From positions 18,086 through 46,616 of the forward strand of contig DDQB01000063.1 in assembly GCA_002342505.1 (NCBI GenBank): DNA of 28,531 bases, given 5' to 3'. The stretch comes from Acidaminococcaceae bacterium UBA2453. Its GTDB lineage: Bacteria; Bacillota; Negativicutes; Acidaminococcales; Acidaminococcaceae. Positions 7,839 to 16,933 of the stretch are shown in pieces. A program made the translations under genes and the position numbers. Position 1 is the first letter of the stretch; each line of letters begins with the position of its first letter. Under the pieces are notes generated by a model. The model did no database searches. It was not told where the DNA came from and saw only the letters and a program-made list of their open reading frames with translations.

Positions 7839-9140
7839 ATGAACAACTTAATGAAATCCGCTTCTGTTTTTGAAGAAGCCAAACAATTTGTGCCCGGCGG
7901 CGTCAACAGCCCTGTCCGTTCCTTTCGCAGTGTAGGCGGCGTGCCTCCCTTCATTTCACAGGGCAAAGGAAGCAAACTGTTCGACGTAGACGGCAATGAA
8001 TACATTGATTACGTTTTATCCTACGGCCCGTTACTGTTAGGTCATGCCCATCCCATCGTTACAGAAGCCGTACAGGCTGCCGCAGCCAAAGGTACAAGCT
8101 TCGGCGCTCCAACCGGCGCGGAAGTGACGCTGGCTAAACTGGTTTGTGAATTAGTGCCTTCCATGGATATGGTGCGCATGGTCAACTCCGGTACGGAAGC
8201 CACCATGTCAGCCATCCGTCTGGCCCGTGCTTACACCGGACGGGACTGCATCGTAAAATTCATTGGCTGTTATCACGGTCACAGCGATGCATTGCTGGTG
8301 CACGCCGGTTCCGGCGCTACCACTTTCGGTGTACCGGACAGCCCGGGCGTAACAAAAGGCACGGCAGAAACCACGCTTTCTGTTCCCTTTAATGACTTGC
8401 CTGCACTGGAAAAAGTATTTACTGAAAAAGGAAAGGACATTGCCGCTGTCATCATGGAACCTACCCCCGGCAACATGGGGCTGGTATTACCAAAAGCCGG
8501 ATATCTGCAGGCAATTCGCAACCTGACGAAAAAATATGGCAGCCTGCTGATTATTGATGAAGTCATGTCCGGCTTCCGTTCCGCACAGGGAGGCAGCCAG
8601 TCCTTATACAACATTGATCCTGACATCACCTGCCTGGGCAAAGTCATTGGCGGCGGCCTGCCAGTGGCAGCTTACGGCGGCAAACGGGAAATCATGAACT
8701 GGGTATCCCCTGTAGGCCCTATGTACCAGGCTGGCACGCTGTCCGGCAATCCGCTGGCGATGGCGGCCGGTATTGCAGCGTTAACGTATATGAAAGAAAA
8801 TAACGTCTGCGCCACCCTGACAAAACATAACGAAAAATTAACCGACGCGCTGAAAAAAGCGGCAGACGCAGCAGGCGTGGCTGTACAGATTCCAAGGTTA
8901 GGTTCCATGTTCACTGTTTTCTTCTCGGAAAAAGAAATCGTCAATTACGATGATGCCACCGCCTGCGATCAGGACGCTTTCCGCATCTACTTCCACAGCA
9001 TGCTGGAACAAGGCATCTACCTGCCTCCCTCTCAGTTCGAGACAAACTTCATCTCCCTTGCTCATACTGAAGAAGATTTCGCAAAGACCGTTGCAGCCGC
9101 GAAAGTTGCCTTTGCCAAAGTAGCAGCAGAAAGAAAGTAG
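7839..9140 (+). CDS. hemL: Glutamate-1-semialdehyde 2,1-aminomutase
   Basis: HemL is a PLP enzyme that moves the amino group of glutamate-1-semialdehyde to give 5-aminolevulinate, the product used by HemB. The 433 residues match the family length. Visible features are the FVPGGVNSPVRSF segment (17-29), the SGTEATMSAIRLAR segment (117-130), the IIDEVMSGFR segment (238-247) with the PLP-contacting aspartate, and the PLP-binding Lys268 in CLGKVIGGGLPVAAYGG. AGGAGA lies before the start. It is the last gene of the cluster and ends 33 bases before a strong bidirectional terminator. With HemA it completes the C5 route; no ALA synthase is present. Confidence 0.98.
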   Translation: MNNLMKSASVFEEAKQFVPGGVNSPVRSFRSVGGVPPFISQGKGSKLFDVDGNEYIDYVLSYGPLLLGHAHPIVTEAVQAAAAKGTSFGAPTGAEVTLAKLVCELVPSMDMVRMVNSGTEATMSAIRLARAYTGRDCIVKFIGCYHGHSDALLVHAGSGATTFGVPDSPGVTKGTAETTLSVPFNDLPALEKVFTEKGKDIAAVIMEPTPGNMGLVLPKAGYLQAIRNLTKKYGSLLIIDEVMSGFRSAQGGSQSLYNIDPDITCLGKVIGGGLPVAAYGGKREIMNWVSPVGPMYQAGTLSGNPLAMAAGIAALTYMKENNVCATLTKHNEKLTDALKKAADAAGVAVQIPRLGSMFTVFFSEKEIVNYDDATACDQDAFRIYFHSMLEQGIYLPPSQFETNFISLAHTEEDFAKTVAAAKVAFAKVAAERK

Positions 9141-9173
9141 GCGTTTTCGCTTCCAGCTGAATAACACATAAAG

Positions 9174-9217
9174 AAAAGCAGATCGATACAGTCTTCTGAC
9201 TGAATCGACCTGCTTTT
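9174..9217. terminator. Bidirectional rho-independent terminator between converging units
   Basis: A long imperfect stem runs from AAAAGCAG (9174-9181) to CTGCTTTT (9210-9217) with a TTCT loop and inner TCGAT and CAGTC pairs. T runs occur on both strands, so it can end hemL on plus and the flavodoxin gene on minus. Confidence 0.88.
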
Positions 9218-9274
9218 AATTTGCGAAAAACCGTTGAAGAAAAAACTGCAACTGTTACTAATCGTTAATTTGAT

Positions 9275-10045
9275 TTACAACTCCAGCCACGCTTTAATCT
9301 CTTCGTCACTCATGGCATCAATTTTATTAGCATCCAGACATTCTTTCACAACAGCATCAGGAATTGTTTTCCGTATATCCGCTGCACTGCCCTTCGGTCC
9401 GCTGGTCTTGCTTGTGCAGAAGGGATATACTGTCTTGCCGTCCAATTTTACCTTTTCCAGGAAAGAATGTATGATCATCGGGCAGCTGAACCACCAGATG
9501 GGAAATCCGATGGCAATCTTATCGTAGCGACTGCAGTCCGGCAGTGTTCCTTTGATTTCCGGACGTGCGCCGGAGGCTTTCTCCATGCCGCCTTTGGCAA
9601 CACAGAGGGCATAAATAGAAGAATAGGCCTTAACCGGCAGAATGCGGTATGAATTACCTTTTGCTGCAGATGCGATCCGCTGTGCAGCCTTTGCTGTCAC
9701 TCCAGACCAGGAATAGAAGGCAACCAATACTCTCTCAGTCGCTTTTCCCTGCCGCTTTTCCCGGTTTCCTCCGACAGGACGGTTTCCCCGGACTCCTGAC
9801 TCTTTTGTATCAGGTTTGCCATTAAACTTATGAAACGGTTTGCCGGTTTTTTTATTAAAATGGTTATACGATTTTTCATTCCGATTCCGGCTTCCTGAAG
9901 TTTTCGGACCCTGCTTCTGCTTTTTCCCATCCGCCGGGCTTCCTGCCTGTTGTCCGTCTCCGCCTGCAAAAGGTTCCTTTTTTACTTCCTGGTTATCACC
10001 GGAATGCCTGTTGTGTTTTCTGTAAAATCGTTTTTCCTGTGCCAT
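9275..10045 (-). CDS. Flavodoxin-family protein with a long basic disordered N-terminus
   Basis: The 256-residue protein has two parts. Residues 1-103 contain no predicted fold: they are rich in lysine, arginine, asparagine, glycine and glutamine, with repeated patches such as FHKFNGKP and HFNKKTGKP. Residues 104-256 are a flavodoxin-like domain starting ERVLVAFYSWSG, whose SWSGVTAKA loop (112-120) is the FMN phosphate site and whose FPIWWFSCPM segment (181-190) is the usual second loop. Flavodoxins transfer electrons or act as quinone or NADPH reductases. There is no methionine between the two parts, so the extension is unlikely to be a wrong start. The basic tail resembles those of RNA-binding proteins such as some helicases; binding to nucleic acid is inference. 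It starts 5 bases after the aminopeptidase stop and is probably in the same transcript. Confidence 0.88.
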   Translation of the reverse strand: MAQEKRFYRKHNRHSGDNQEVKKEPFAGGDGQQAGSPADGKKQKQGPKTSGSRNRNEKSYNHFNKKTGKPFHKFNGKPDTKESGVRGNRPVGGNREKRQGKATERVLVAFYSWSGVTAKAAQRIASAAKGNSYRILPVKAYSSIYALCVAKGGMEKASGARPEIKGTLPDCSRYDKIAIGFPIWWFSCPMIIHSFLEKVKLDGKTVYPFCTSKTSGPKGSAADIRKTIPDAVVKECLDANKIDAMSDEEIKAWLEL

Positions 10046-10050
10046 ATCGC

Positions 10051-11472
10051 TTATACCCTTTCTGCAAGTTTTAAAAATGCTTCATATCCGCGTCGTGCTT
10101 CGTATATATCCGCTTTGCTTGTCGCTTCCCAGGGAGCATGCATGCTCAGTACCGGTACGCCGCTGTCGATAACGTTCATGCCATACAGTGCCATGATGTA
10201 GGCAATAGTACCGCCGCCTCCCAGATCCACCTTGCCCAGTTCGGACATCTGGAAATTGATCTTTTCTTTTGCAAAAATGCTACGGATATGGGCGATGTAT
10301 TCCGCATTGGCGTCATTGGAACCGGATTTGCCACGGGCGCCGGTGAATTTGTTCAACACCAGTCCCTTGCTCAGATAAGCCACATTCTTTTTATCGAAAG
10401 CCGAAGCATACAGCGGATCGAAGGCGCTGCTTACATCGCTGGACAGCATTGTACTGTTGGCCAACGTGCGGCGCAGGGACAGTTCGGTTCCCTTACCCAA
10501 CATTGTCAGCAATTCTGCCACGGTATTCTCGAAGAAACGGCTCTGCATGCCAGTAGCCCCAACACTGCCAATCTCTTCTTTATCTACCAGCAGACAGCAG
10601 GCTGTGCGGGTTACATCCGTTACGTCCAGCATGGCTTTGTATGAACCGTAGGCGCAGACACGGTCGTCCTGCCCGTAAGACAGTACCATGCTCCGGTCAA
10701 AACCGGCTTCCCGCGCTCTGCCGGCGGGAACAACTTCCAGTTCAGCAGACAGGAAATCTTCTTCTTCTATGCCAAACTGCTTTTTCAAAATTACCAGGAT
10801 TCCTTTTTTTACCGCTTCTTTCCCGGCAGATTGTTTCTCTTCTTCTTTTGCGTTGCGGCCCAGTTTAACAGGCTGGTTTCCGATAATGACGTCAAGGGCT
10901 TCCCCTTCCACAACTTTGGCCGCGTTCTTTGCCATCTGGTCCTGGGCCAGATGGATCAGAAGGTCGGATACAAAGAATACCGGATCTTCCGGCTTTTCCC
11001 CTATAGCAACCTTTACCACAGTACCATCCTTTTTGGCAATGACTCCGTGAATTGCCAGCGGGATCGTTACCCACTGGTACTTTTTAATGCCGCCGTAGTA
11101 ATGGGTATCCAGCAGCGCTAAGCCGCCATCTTCATACAGTGGGTTCTGCTTCACATCCATACGGGGCGAATCAATGTGGGCGCCTAAAATGTTCATACCG
11201 TTTTCAATAGGATCTTTGCCGATATTGAACATAGCGATGCCCTTTTTCATGTTGATGCGATACACCTTGTCGCCGGTCTTCAGCTTTTTATCCTGAGAAA
11301 TCAGCGTATCCAGATCCTTATAGCCCGCCCTTTTCATCTCTGCCAAAATGATTTCCACGCATTCCCGTTCTGTTTTTCCTTCGCTGAGAAAATCCAGATA
11401 GCCCTTGCAAAAATCATGGCAAGCCTTCACCTGCGCCGGTGTATAGAGTTCCCACGTGCTTTTATGTTCCAT
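10051..11472 (-). CDS. M18 family zinc aminopeptidase
   Basis: This is a cytosolic metalloaminopeptidase of the aspartyl-aminopeptidase family, which releases N-terminal residues from peptides and forms large dodecameric shells. I chose ATG 11472 because AAAGGA lies eight bases upstream; a GTG at 11496 would add eight lysine- and threonine-rich residues without a ribosome site. The 473 residues fit the family. Metal and catalytic residues are visible in GAHIDSPRMDV (His99, Asp101), DKEEIGSVGATG near residue 300, a DVSSAFDP segment near 345, and the histidine in SMHAPWEATSKADIYE near the C-terminus. The sequence AAAACAGAAAG is duplicated in tandem directly ahead of the start. Substrate preference (acidic or otherwise) cannot be told. 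Confidence 0.95.
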   Translation of the reverse strand: MEHKSTWELYTPAQVKACHDFCKGYLDFLSEGKTERECVEIILAEMKRAGYKDLDTLISQDKKLKTGDKVYRINMKKGIAMFNIGKDPIENGMNILGAHIDSPRMDVKQNPLYEDGGLALLDTHYYGGIKKYQWVTIPLAIHGVIAKKDGTVVKVAIGEKPEDPVFFVSDLLIHLAQDQMAKNAAKVVEGEALDVIIGNQPVKLGRNAKEEEKQSAGKEAVKKGILVILKKQFGIEEEDFLSAELEVVPAGRAREAGFDRSMVLSYGQDDRVCAYGSYKAMLDVTDVTRTACCLLVDKEEIGSVGATGMQSRFFENTVAELLTMLGKGTELSLRRTLANSTMLSSDVSSAFDPLYASAFDKKNVAYLSKGLVLNKFTGARGKSGSNDANAEYIAHIRSIFAKEKINFQMSELGKVDLGGGGTIAYIMALYGMNVIDSGVPVLSMHAPWEATSKADIYEARRGYEAFLKLAERV

Positions 11473-11560
11473 TTTTTTCGTCCTTTCTGTTTTCACTTTC
11501 TGTTTTCCCTAAATAAAATCTTTCATCTTCGTCTTCCCTGCTTTGCGCTGGATACTTTGT

Positions 11561-13672
11561 CTACGCAAAATATTTTGCTTCAAACTGTTCTACGGAAACA
11601 GGTTTAGAATAATAATATCCCTGCAGGTAATCACACTTTAGTTTCTGCAGATACAGTGCCTGCTCTTTTGTTTCCACTCCTTCTGCTACTACCTCCATAT
11701 GCAGTGATTTTGCCAGATCGATGACCAGTTTGATGATTTGCATGCCGCGTTCCCAGTCATCCAGTTTCTGCAGAAATCCCATATCCAGCTTCAGAATATC
11801 CACATGCAGGTTCTGCAGCATGTTCAGAGAAGAATATCCACTGCCGAAATCATCAAGCCCTACGGAAAATCCTCTTTTGCGAAGACTTTTAATGATTTCA
11901 TTGCAGGCATCAAAATTATCGATAATCGTAGATTCCGTGATTTCCAGATGCAGCCGGCCAGGATCAATATGGTATTTCTCTGCCAGCGTGGGAAATACAT
12001 TCACAACGTCACCATAATACAGATCGCGAGGCGATACATTGACTGCTATTGCAATATCTCCGTGCCCGGATTTTTCCCAGATTGCCAACTGTTTCGCAGC
12101 CTGTTCCCAGATATAATAATCCATCCGGTAAATATCATCCGTCCGTTCCAGCAGGGGAATAAACTCTATCGGCATCAGCATTCCCCGATCTTTATGGAAC
12201 CATCGAGACAGCGCTTCCGCCCGATGCATTTTGCCATCCAAACCAATCTGCGGCTGCAGGAAAAGATGAAATTCACCATTTCGCAGCGCATCGTCGAAAT
12301 CATTCAGAAGCCGACGTTCCCGTACTGCTTCCAACAGCATTTCCGGTTTGAACGTTTTCACCGCATACACATCTTCCGTCGTGATTGAATTGAGGGCCAT
12401 CGTCGTACGGTCCAGCATCTGCTCATACGAACATCCCCGGTCAATCGTTTCATAAATTCCAATCTGGTAATGGACATGGTTCGCTCTTCCCATCAGGTGT
12501 CCTGCCAACGCTTTCAGATTTTCCTCCATGGGAATTTTTGCAATCGTTCCGTGGGGAAGACACAAAATAAAACTATCGCGTCCAATTCTTCCGTACAACG
12601 CCTGATATGGTTCATATAAACTTGCAAAAAACTGTGCCAGGCTGATCAGCAGCTGGTCGCATTTATTGGTTCCAAACAGCTGGAGGATAAGGTTGAACCC
12701 GCGCAACTTGATCTGCACCAGGTCAAAATCCCGGTCAGGCTCCGTGTTCAGCCGCTCACGCAGATGCGCCCCAAAGCCGTTCAGATTGTAAATTCGTGTC
12801 AGAAGATCGTGGCTCAGGTTAAACTTGGCAGTCGTATAGTTGCTGGTTTCACGGGTATAATCACGGATGGAGAAATAATCTCCCAGCTCTTTTCCATCCT
12901 TATTGCGCAGGGAAAGATGTTGAAGGACATATGTAAACTCTTTATTGTCACAGGTAAAGTTCTGCCGCCAGATATGACCTGAACACTCATCTACACGATC
13001 ATAACAGGCCCATTTTGCAAAAATTTCTCCCAGTTTTTCCAGATTTTTTTCAACATGGAACAATTTAAACGCCTGCTGATTTGCATAAATGCATTTGCCG
13101 TCTTTGTCAAAACAGATACTGCCGCGTATATCATTCGCATCAGCATAGGACAGCATTTCCAGTCGCATCAGCGGAGTCAGTATTTCATTGCTTACATTTT
13201 CTCCCACTACAGAAACCAATGATCCTGTCACACCATTATTCTGTTTCTGCATCTCTTCAACGGCATCACCCGCTTTTTTGACGTCTGCCTGTAATCTTTG
13301 GCAGGAAACCATTTCAATTGTACAGTTCAGGATTTCCCCGGTTTCCATGATCACTTCTACAGGCAGGGCATCAATTACATATTCTTCGCCGTCCAGGATT
13401 TCACTTTTGTTGATTTTTTTATGGGAGACACAGGCCTGATAGCTGATGCAGTTCTTACAGCGGCTGGTTCGCCCCCACACAGAAAAGCAGTTCTTCTGGT
13501 AATGTAATTTACCATCCTTTGTAATCGAAAGCTCGAAACATTCACTGGGATTTACCAAACGGACAATATCATACAAAGGACTCATAGCCTGCAGCATTTC
13601 CTGCACTTTGGCTATTGTCAGCTGCGGCACGCTTTCTGTCTGTTCAGATTTTTGGACAGTTGTAAAATTCAT
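11561..13672 (-). CDS. Cyclic-di-GMP phosphodiesterase (EAL) with degenerate GGDEF and Cys-rich sensor
   Basis: This 703-residue soluble protein most likely hydrolyses cyclic di-GMP. The N-terminal sensor region (about 1-140) holds four cysteines at 62, 72, 75 and 81, spaced like a metal or iron-sulphur site. A second sensory, PAS-like region covers roughly 160-275. The GGDEF domain (about 280-440) has GRDSF at 364-368 instead of GGDEF, so it is probably not a cyclase and may be a regulatory nucleotide site. The EAL domain (about 455-703) keeps all key residues: EAL 486-488, Asn545, Glu577, Asp607-Asp608 (DDFGSG), Lys628, Glu664 and Gln684. I chose ATG 13672 because GGAGG lies ten bases upstream; the frame stays open further, to 13747. 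The start overlaps the isomerase gene by 29 bases. There is no transmembrane segment. Confidence 0.93.
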   Translation of the reverse strand: MNFTTVQKSEQTESVPQLTIAKVQEMLQAMSPLYDIVRLVNPSECFELSITKDGKLHYQKNCFSVWGRTSRCKNCISYQACVSHKKINKSEILDGEEYVIDALPVEVIMETGEILNCTIEMVSCQRLQADVKKAGDAVEEMQKQNNGVTGSLVSVVGENVSNEILTPLMRLEMLSYADANDIRGSICFDKDGKCIYANQQAFKLFHVEKNLEKLGEIFAKWACYDRVDECSGHIWRQNFTCDNKEFTYVLQHLSLRNKDGKELGDYFSIRDYTRETSNYTTAKFNLSHDLLTRIYNLNGFGAHLRERLNTEPDRDFDLVQIKLRGFNLILQLFGTNKCDQLLISLAQFFASLYEPYQALYGRIGRDSFILCLPHGTIAKIPMEENLKALAGHLMGRANHVHYQIGIYETIDRGCSYEQMLDRTTMALNSITTEDVYAVKTFKPEMLLEAVRERRLLNDFDDALRNGEFHLFLQPQIGLDGKMHRAEALSRWFHKDRGMLMPIEFIPLLERTDDIYRMDYYIWEQAAKQLAIWEKSGHGDIAIAVNVSPRDLYYGDVVNVFPTLAEKYHIDPGRLHLEITESTIIDNFDACNEIIKSLRKRGFSVGLDDFGSGYSSLNMLQNLHVDILKLDMGFLQKLDDWERGMQIIKLVIDLAKSLHMEVVAEGVETKEQALYLQKLKCDYLQGYYYSKPVSVEQFEAKYFA

Positions 13673-14753
13673 GAAGATCAGTCCTCCATGCAAAATTTGT
13701 TTTTCGTTTAAACAAAGCATTGTATCCGCGGCTGTGGATAAAATCAAGGGTGTTGCCAGTGAATACCAGCGGCGTCTGTTGCAGCTCCTTCACAGTGCGG
13801 CATCCCGTCAGCACCATGATATCTTTCAGTTCATCAATCATATCCTGTAAATATGTCACAGCATCTTCTATACCCTGCCGCAAAAGTACCGCCAAAATAT
13901 TTCCGCTCATCCCTATTGCATCTGCCCCCATGGCAATGGCCTGTGCCGCCTGCCAGCCGCTGCGTATACCACCAGAAGCAATCAGCGTATCCCATGGATG
14001 AATGAAATGGCTTGCGTCAATCAGGCTCCATGCGGTAGGAATGCCCCACTCCGCAAACTTTTTATACCGGGGCCGTCCGTTTCGCAAGGCTTCAATGGCA
14101 GCAAAACTGGTGCCGCCATGACCGGCAATATTAAAACAGGTAAATCCCATGGACTGTAATTCCTGTATCTGCTCTGCAGCCATACCGCAGCCGGTCTCTT
14201 TCACAATGACCGGAACCGATACGGCATTCTGCAACCGCGCCAAATTTTTTCTGATCATCGCAAAGTTTTTATCACCCTCCGGCATGATCAGTTCCTGAGC
14301 TGCATTCAAATGAATCTCCAGCGCATCGGCCCGAATCATCTCTACCGCTTTTGCTGCCTCTTCCGGCGAAGCCAGTGCGCTGATGTTTGCAAACACGATC
14401 CCTTTCGGATTTTCTTCCCTCACTACCGTATACGTGTCCGTATGGATTTCAGATTTTACCGTTCCATACTGGGATCCAACAGCCATGGCCATGCCGGTTC
14501 TTCTTGCAATGATCGCCAGATTGCGGTTAATCTCTTTTACTTTTTCTGCGCCGCCCGTAATAGCATCAATGAAAACCGGAACAGGCAACGCAAGGTTCGC
14601 AATATGCGTAGCGATATCTACCGAATCGGGATTTACCGGCGTCAGACAGTTATGCAGAAAATAAATCCCGTCAAAGCCCGTTACTTCAGAAGAACTGTCA
14701 TGCAGCTCCAGTGCAAATCTTATGTGATCTAATTTGCGTTGTTCCCGTAACAT
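13644..14753 (-). CDS. fni: Type 2 isopentenyl-diphosphate isomerase (FMN/NADPH)
   Basis: This enzyme interconverts isopentenyl and dimethylallyl diphosphate using reduced FMN. The 369 residues start at ATG 14753, preceded by AAGGGA; a TTG at 14771 is in frame but lies inside the terminator of the gene before. The family N-terminal RKLDHI motif is at residues 6-11. FIDAITGG near 65-72, SQYGTV, the VIVKETGCGM segment and AGHGGTSFAAIE carry flavin and substrate contacts, and SGGIRSGWQAA holds the flavin phosphate site. The C-terminal tail (about 20 residues after the last helix) is longer than in many relatives. It lies directly after ispH-rpsA, which supplies its substrates, so the pair makes sense as isoprenoid genes, though a strong terminator separates them. 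Confidence 0.95.
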   Translation of the reverse strand: MLREQRKLDHIRFALELHDSSSEVTGFDGIYFLHNCLTPVNPDSVDIATHIANLALPVPVFIDAITGGAEKVKEINRNLAIIARRTGMAMAVGSQYGTVKSEIHTDTYTVVREENPKGIVFANISALASPEEAAKAVEMIRADALEIHLNAAQELIMPEGDKNFAMIRKNLARLQNAVSVPVIVKETGCGMAAEQIQELQSMGFTCFNIAGHGGTSFAAIEALRNGRPRYKKFAEWGIPTAWSLIDASHFIHPWDTLIASGGIRSGWQAAQAIAMGADAIGMSGNILAVLLRQGIEDAVTYLQDMIDELKDIMVLTGCRTVKELQQTPLVFTGNTLDFIHSRGYNALFKRKTNFAWRTDLHEFYNCPKI

Positions 14754-14769
14754 ATTCTTTCCCTTATAC

Positions 14770-14797
14770 AAAAAAGAGGACGGAAAACTCCGTCCTC
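14770..14797 (-). terminator. Strong rho-independent terminator after ispH-rpsA
   Basis: On the minus strand a perfect 9-bp stem (14797-14789 with 14784-14776), a 4-base loop and six T residues (14775-14770) form a textbook terminator. It lies 12 bases after the rpsA stop and 16 bases before the isomerase ATG, so downstream genes depend on read-through or a promoter I could not find. Confidence 0.93.
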
Positions 14798-14809
14798 AGC
14801 ATGAATTAA

Positions 14810-16933
14810 TTATTTGTTTAAGCCTTCCAGCTGCTCAGCCATAGCGTTATTGGAGAAGTTTTCTTCCGTGTTGCCATCCATAAAGGCTTTCATTTCCGCT
14901 TTTTCCTGATTTTCTTTTTCCCGTTTCAGCGACAGGCCAATCTTTCTCTTTGCCTGATCAATCTTAATGATCATCGGTTTTACAACCTGGCCGATCTTCA
15001 ATACATCTTCCGGTTTTTCTACACGGGTGTCAGCCAATTCGGAAACATGGATCATGCCTTCAACTTTATCGTTCAGACGAACCAGCGCGCCAAACGGCAG
15101 GAAACGTTCAACCGTTCCTTCTACCACATCGCCTACCGCAAATCCGGAAGCGGCTGTTACCCACGGATCTTCCTGCGTTGCTTTGATAGACAGAGAAACA
15201 CGGCGGTTTTCTTTGTCAACTTTCTTAACAAAAACGGTAACCATATCGCCTTCTTTGGCAACATCTTCCGCTTTTACATTGCGGTCATACGAAAGTTCGG
15301 TGTTGTGAACCAGGCCTACCAGTCCTTCAATTACTTCTACAAACAGACCAAACTCCGCAACTTTGACAACTTTGCCTTCGTAGGTCTTGCCTTCTTCAAT
15401 CTCTTCGTAAGCAGCTTCTTCCTTGGCTGCACGCGCTTCTCTTGCAGCAGCGATACGAGCCTCGCGGTTAGCCAGCCACTCCTGATGCTTCTGCGCTTTT
15501 TCAGCCTTCAGCAGATCGCGGCGGGATACGACGATACGCTTTTTCTCCGTATTTACTTCAATGATCTCTGCTTCCATTTCCTGACCAACATACGGAGTAA
15601 AATCATCAATATGTTTCAGTTCAACATGGGACGCCGGCATAAAGCCTTCCACACCTTCTACTGCAACAGACAGTCCAACAACCTGTTTCGGTTTGTCGGA
15701 ATCCTTATCGCGGCCGCGGGCTTTGATAACACGCAGTACTTTTACAGTTGCCGGGCGTTTTTCTCCTTCCGGCAATTCCTGGATGTTCTTCCAGGCCGCT
15801 TCTTTTTCCGCACGAACCTTAGACAGACGGATGAATTCTTCCGAAGCAGAACCCGGTACAACAACCGCTTCAACTTCATCGCCAACTTTTACCGTTTCCA
15901 TCAGTTCATCCGGATTAGCATCCACTGCCCAGTCATTCCAGGCAATTAAACCTTCACGTCTATAGCCAAAAGAAATATAAACGCCTTCTTTGTCTACCTG
16001 AATAATTTTTCCGGTAACGAGTTTTCCGGGATGCACGCCGTAATCTTCCATGCTTGCATCAAGCATTGCTTCGAATTCGTTACCCTCTACCTTGTTGATT
16101 TCCATGTTTTCCATCGTCATGACAGCCTCCTTAATTATGCGATCCGGAGTTGATGCTCCGGCCGTGATACCAATTTTTCTACACCCCTGGAACATTTCCG
16201 GAGAAAGTTCCCGTGCGGTTTCTATCTGGTAGCACCGGGGGCAGATGGCGCTAACCAGCTCGGCCAAATGCCTTGTGTTGGCACTGTTCCTTCCGCCAAT
16301 TACAATAAAAGCGTCTGTCGTAGCAGCCAGTTTCGCAGCAGCTTCCTGCCGTTCCTTTGTCGCAAGACAGATAGTCCGCTCCACCCGGTATTCACCAGGC
16401 CGCGCAGACTGCAGCGCCTGCAGGATTTCCTCAAATTTTGCCAGTTCAAATGTTGTTTGAATGATGACGCAATATTTGGAAACAAAAGGCACTTCGCTAA
16501 TATCCCTTTTAGATTCTATTATAATACCATTTTTTCCTGCAAATGCCAATATGCTTTTTACTTCCGGATGATTTTTTTCTCCGACGATAATTGGCAGAAA
16601 ACCATCTTCAAACGCTTGTCGTGCCTTGTTTTGGCTCATTTTTACATTCGGACAGGTGGCATCTAAAATTTTCAATTTTTTTTCATTTGCCTTTTCATAC
16701 ACAGATGGTCCGACACCGTGGGAACGAAAAATAACGGTTTCCCCTTCCGCAAATTCATCCAATGAATTTTTGCAGACAATACCCCTGGATGCCAGATTTT
16801 CTGTAAACTGCGGGTTATGGATCAACGGGCCCAGCGTGGCGGCCGGCAGACTGTTAACCGCTCCTTCTGCTATCGAAACGGCCCGCTTTACCCCATAGCA
16901 GAAACCACAGGGCTCAGCTACGATAATTTCCAT
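14810..16933 (-). CDS. ispH-rpsA: IspH (HMBPP reductase) fused to ribosomal protein S1-type domains
   Basis: Residues 1-275 are IspH, the last enzyme of the MEP pathway, which reduces HMBPP to IPP and DMAPP with a 4Fe-4S cluster. The three cluster cysteines are Cys12 (EPCGFCYGVKRA), Cys94 (DATCPNV) and Cys189 (TICLATKERQ); SHGV, the QTTF segment and the SANT serine and asparagine complete the active site. Residues 302-372, 392-472, 514-584 and 599-670 are four S1 RNA-binding folds, the last two closest to consensus, with an alanine-, glutamate- and arginine-rich helix at 480-510 between. The same fusion is known in Clostridia and Negativicutes. The S1 part likely aids translation of mRNAs. 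The start overlaps plsC by 20 bases. The reason for joining an Fe-S enzyme to RNA-binding domains is unknown. Confidence 0.97.
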   Translation of the reverse strand: MEIIVAEPCGFCYGVKRAVSIAEGAVNSLPAATLGPLIHNPQFTENLASRGIVCKNSLDEFAEGETVIFRSHGVGPSVYEKANEKKLKILDATCPNVKMSQNKARQAFEDGFLPIIVGEKNHPEVKSILAFAGKNGIIIESKRDISEVPFVSKYCVIIQTTFELAKFEEILQALQSARPGEYRVERTICLATKERQEAAAKLAATTDAFIVIGGRNSANTRHLAELVSAICPRCYQIETARELSPEMFQGCRKIGITAGASTPDRIIKEAVMTMENMEINKVEGNEFEAMLDASMEDYGVHPGKLVTGKIIQVDKEGVYISFGYRREGLIAWNDWAVDANPDELMETVKVGDEVEAVVVPGSASEEFIRLSKVRAEKEAAWKNIQELPEGEKRPATVKVLRVIKARGRDKDSDKPKQVVGLSVAVEGVEGFMPASHVELKHIDDFTPYVGQEMEAEIIEVNTEKKRIVVSRRDLLKAEKAQKHQEWLANREARIAAAREARAAKEEAAYEEIEEGKTYEGKVVKVAEFGLFVEVIEGLVGLVHNTELSYDRNVKAEDVAKEGDMVTVFVKKVDKENRRVSLSIKATQEDPWVTAASGFAVGDVVEGTVERFLPFGALVRLNDKVEGMIHVSELADTRVEKPEDVLKIGQVVKPMIIKIDQAKRKIGLSLKREKENQEKAEMKAFMDGNTEENFSNNAMAEQLEGLNK

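Noticed and set aside
15047..15949. A 300-codon open frame on the plus strand opposite ispH-rpsA
   Set aside because: It is antisense to the S1 domains, rich in Phe, Asn and Arg, with no plausible fold or start signal.
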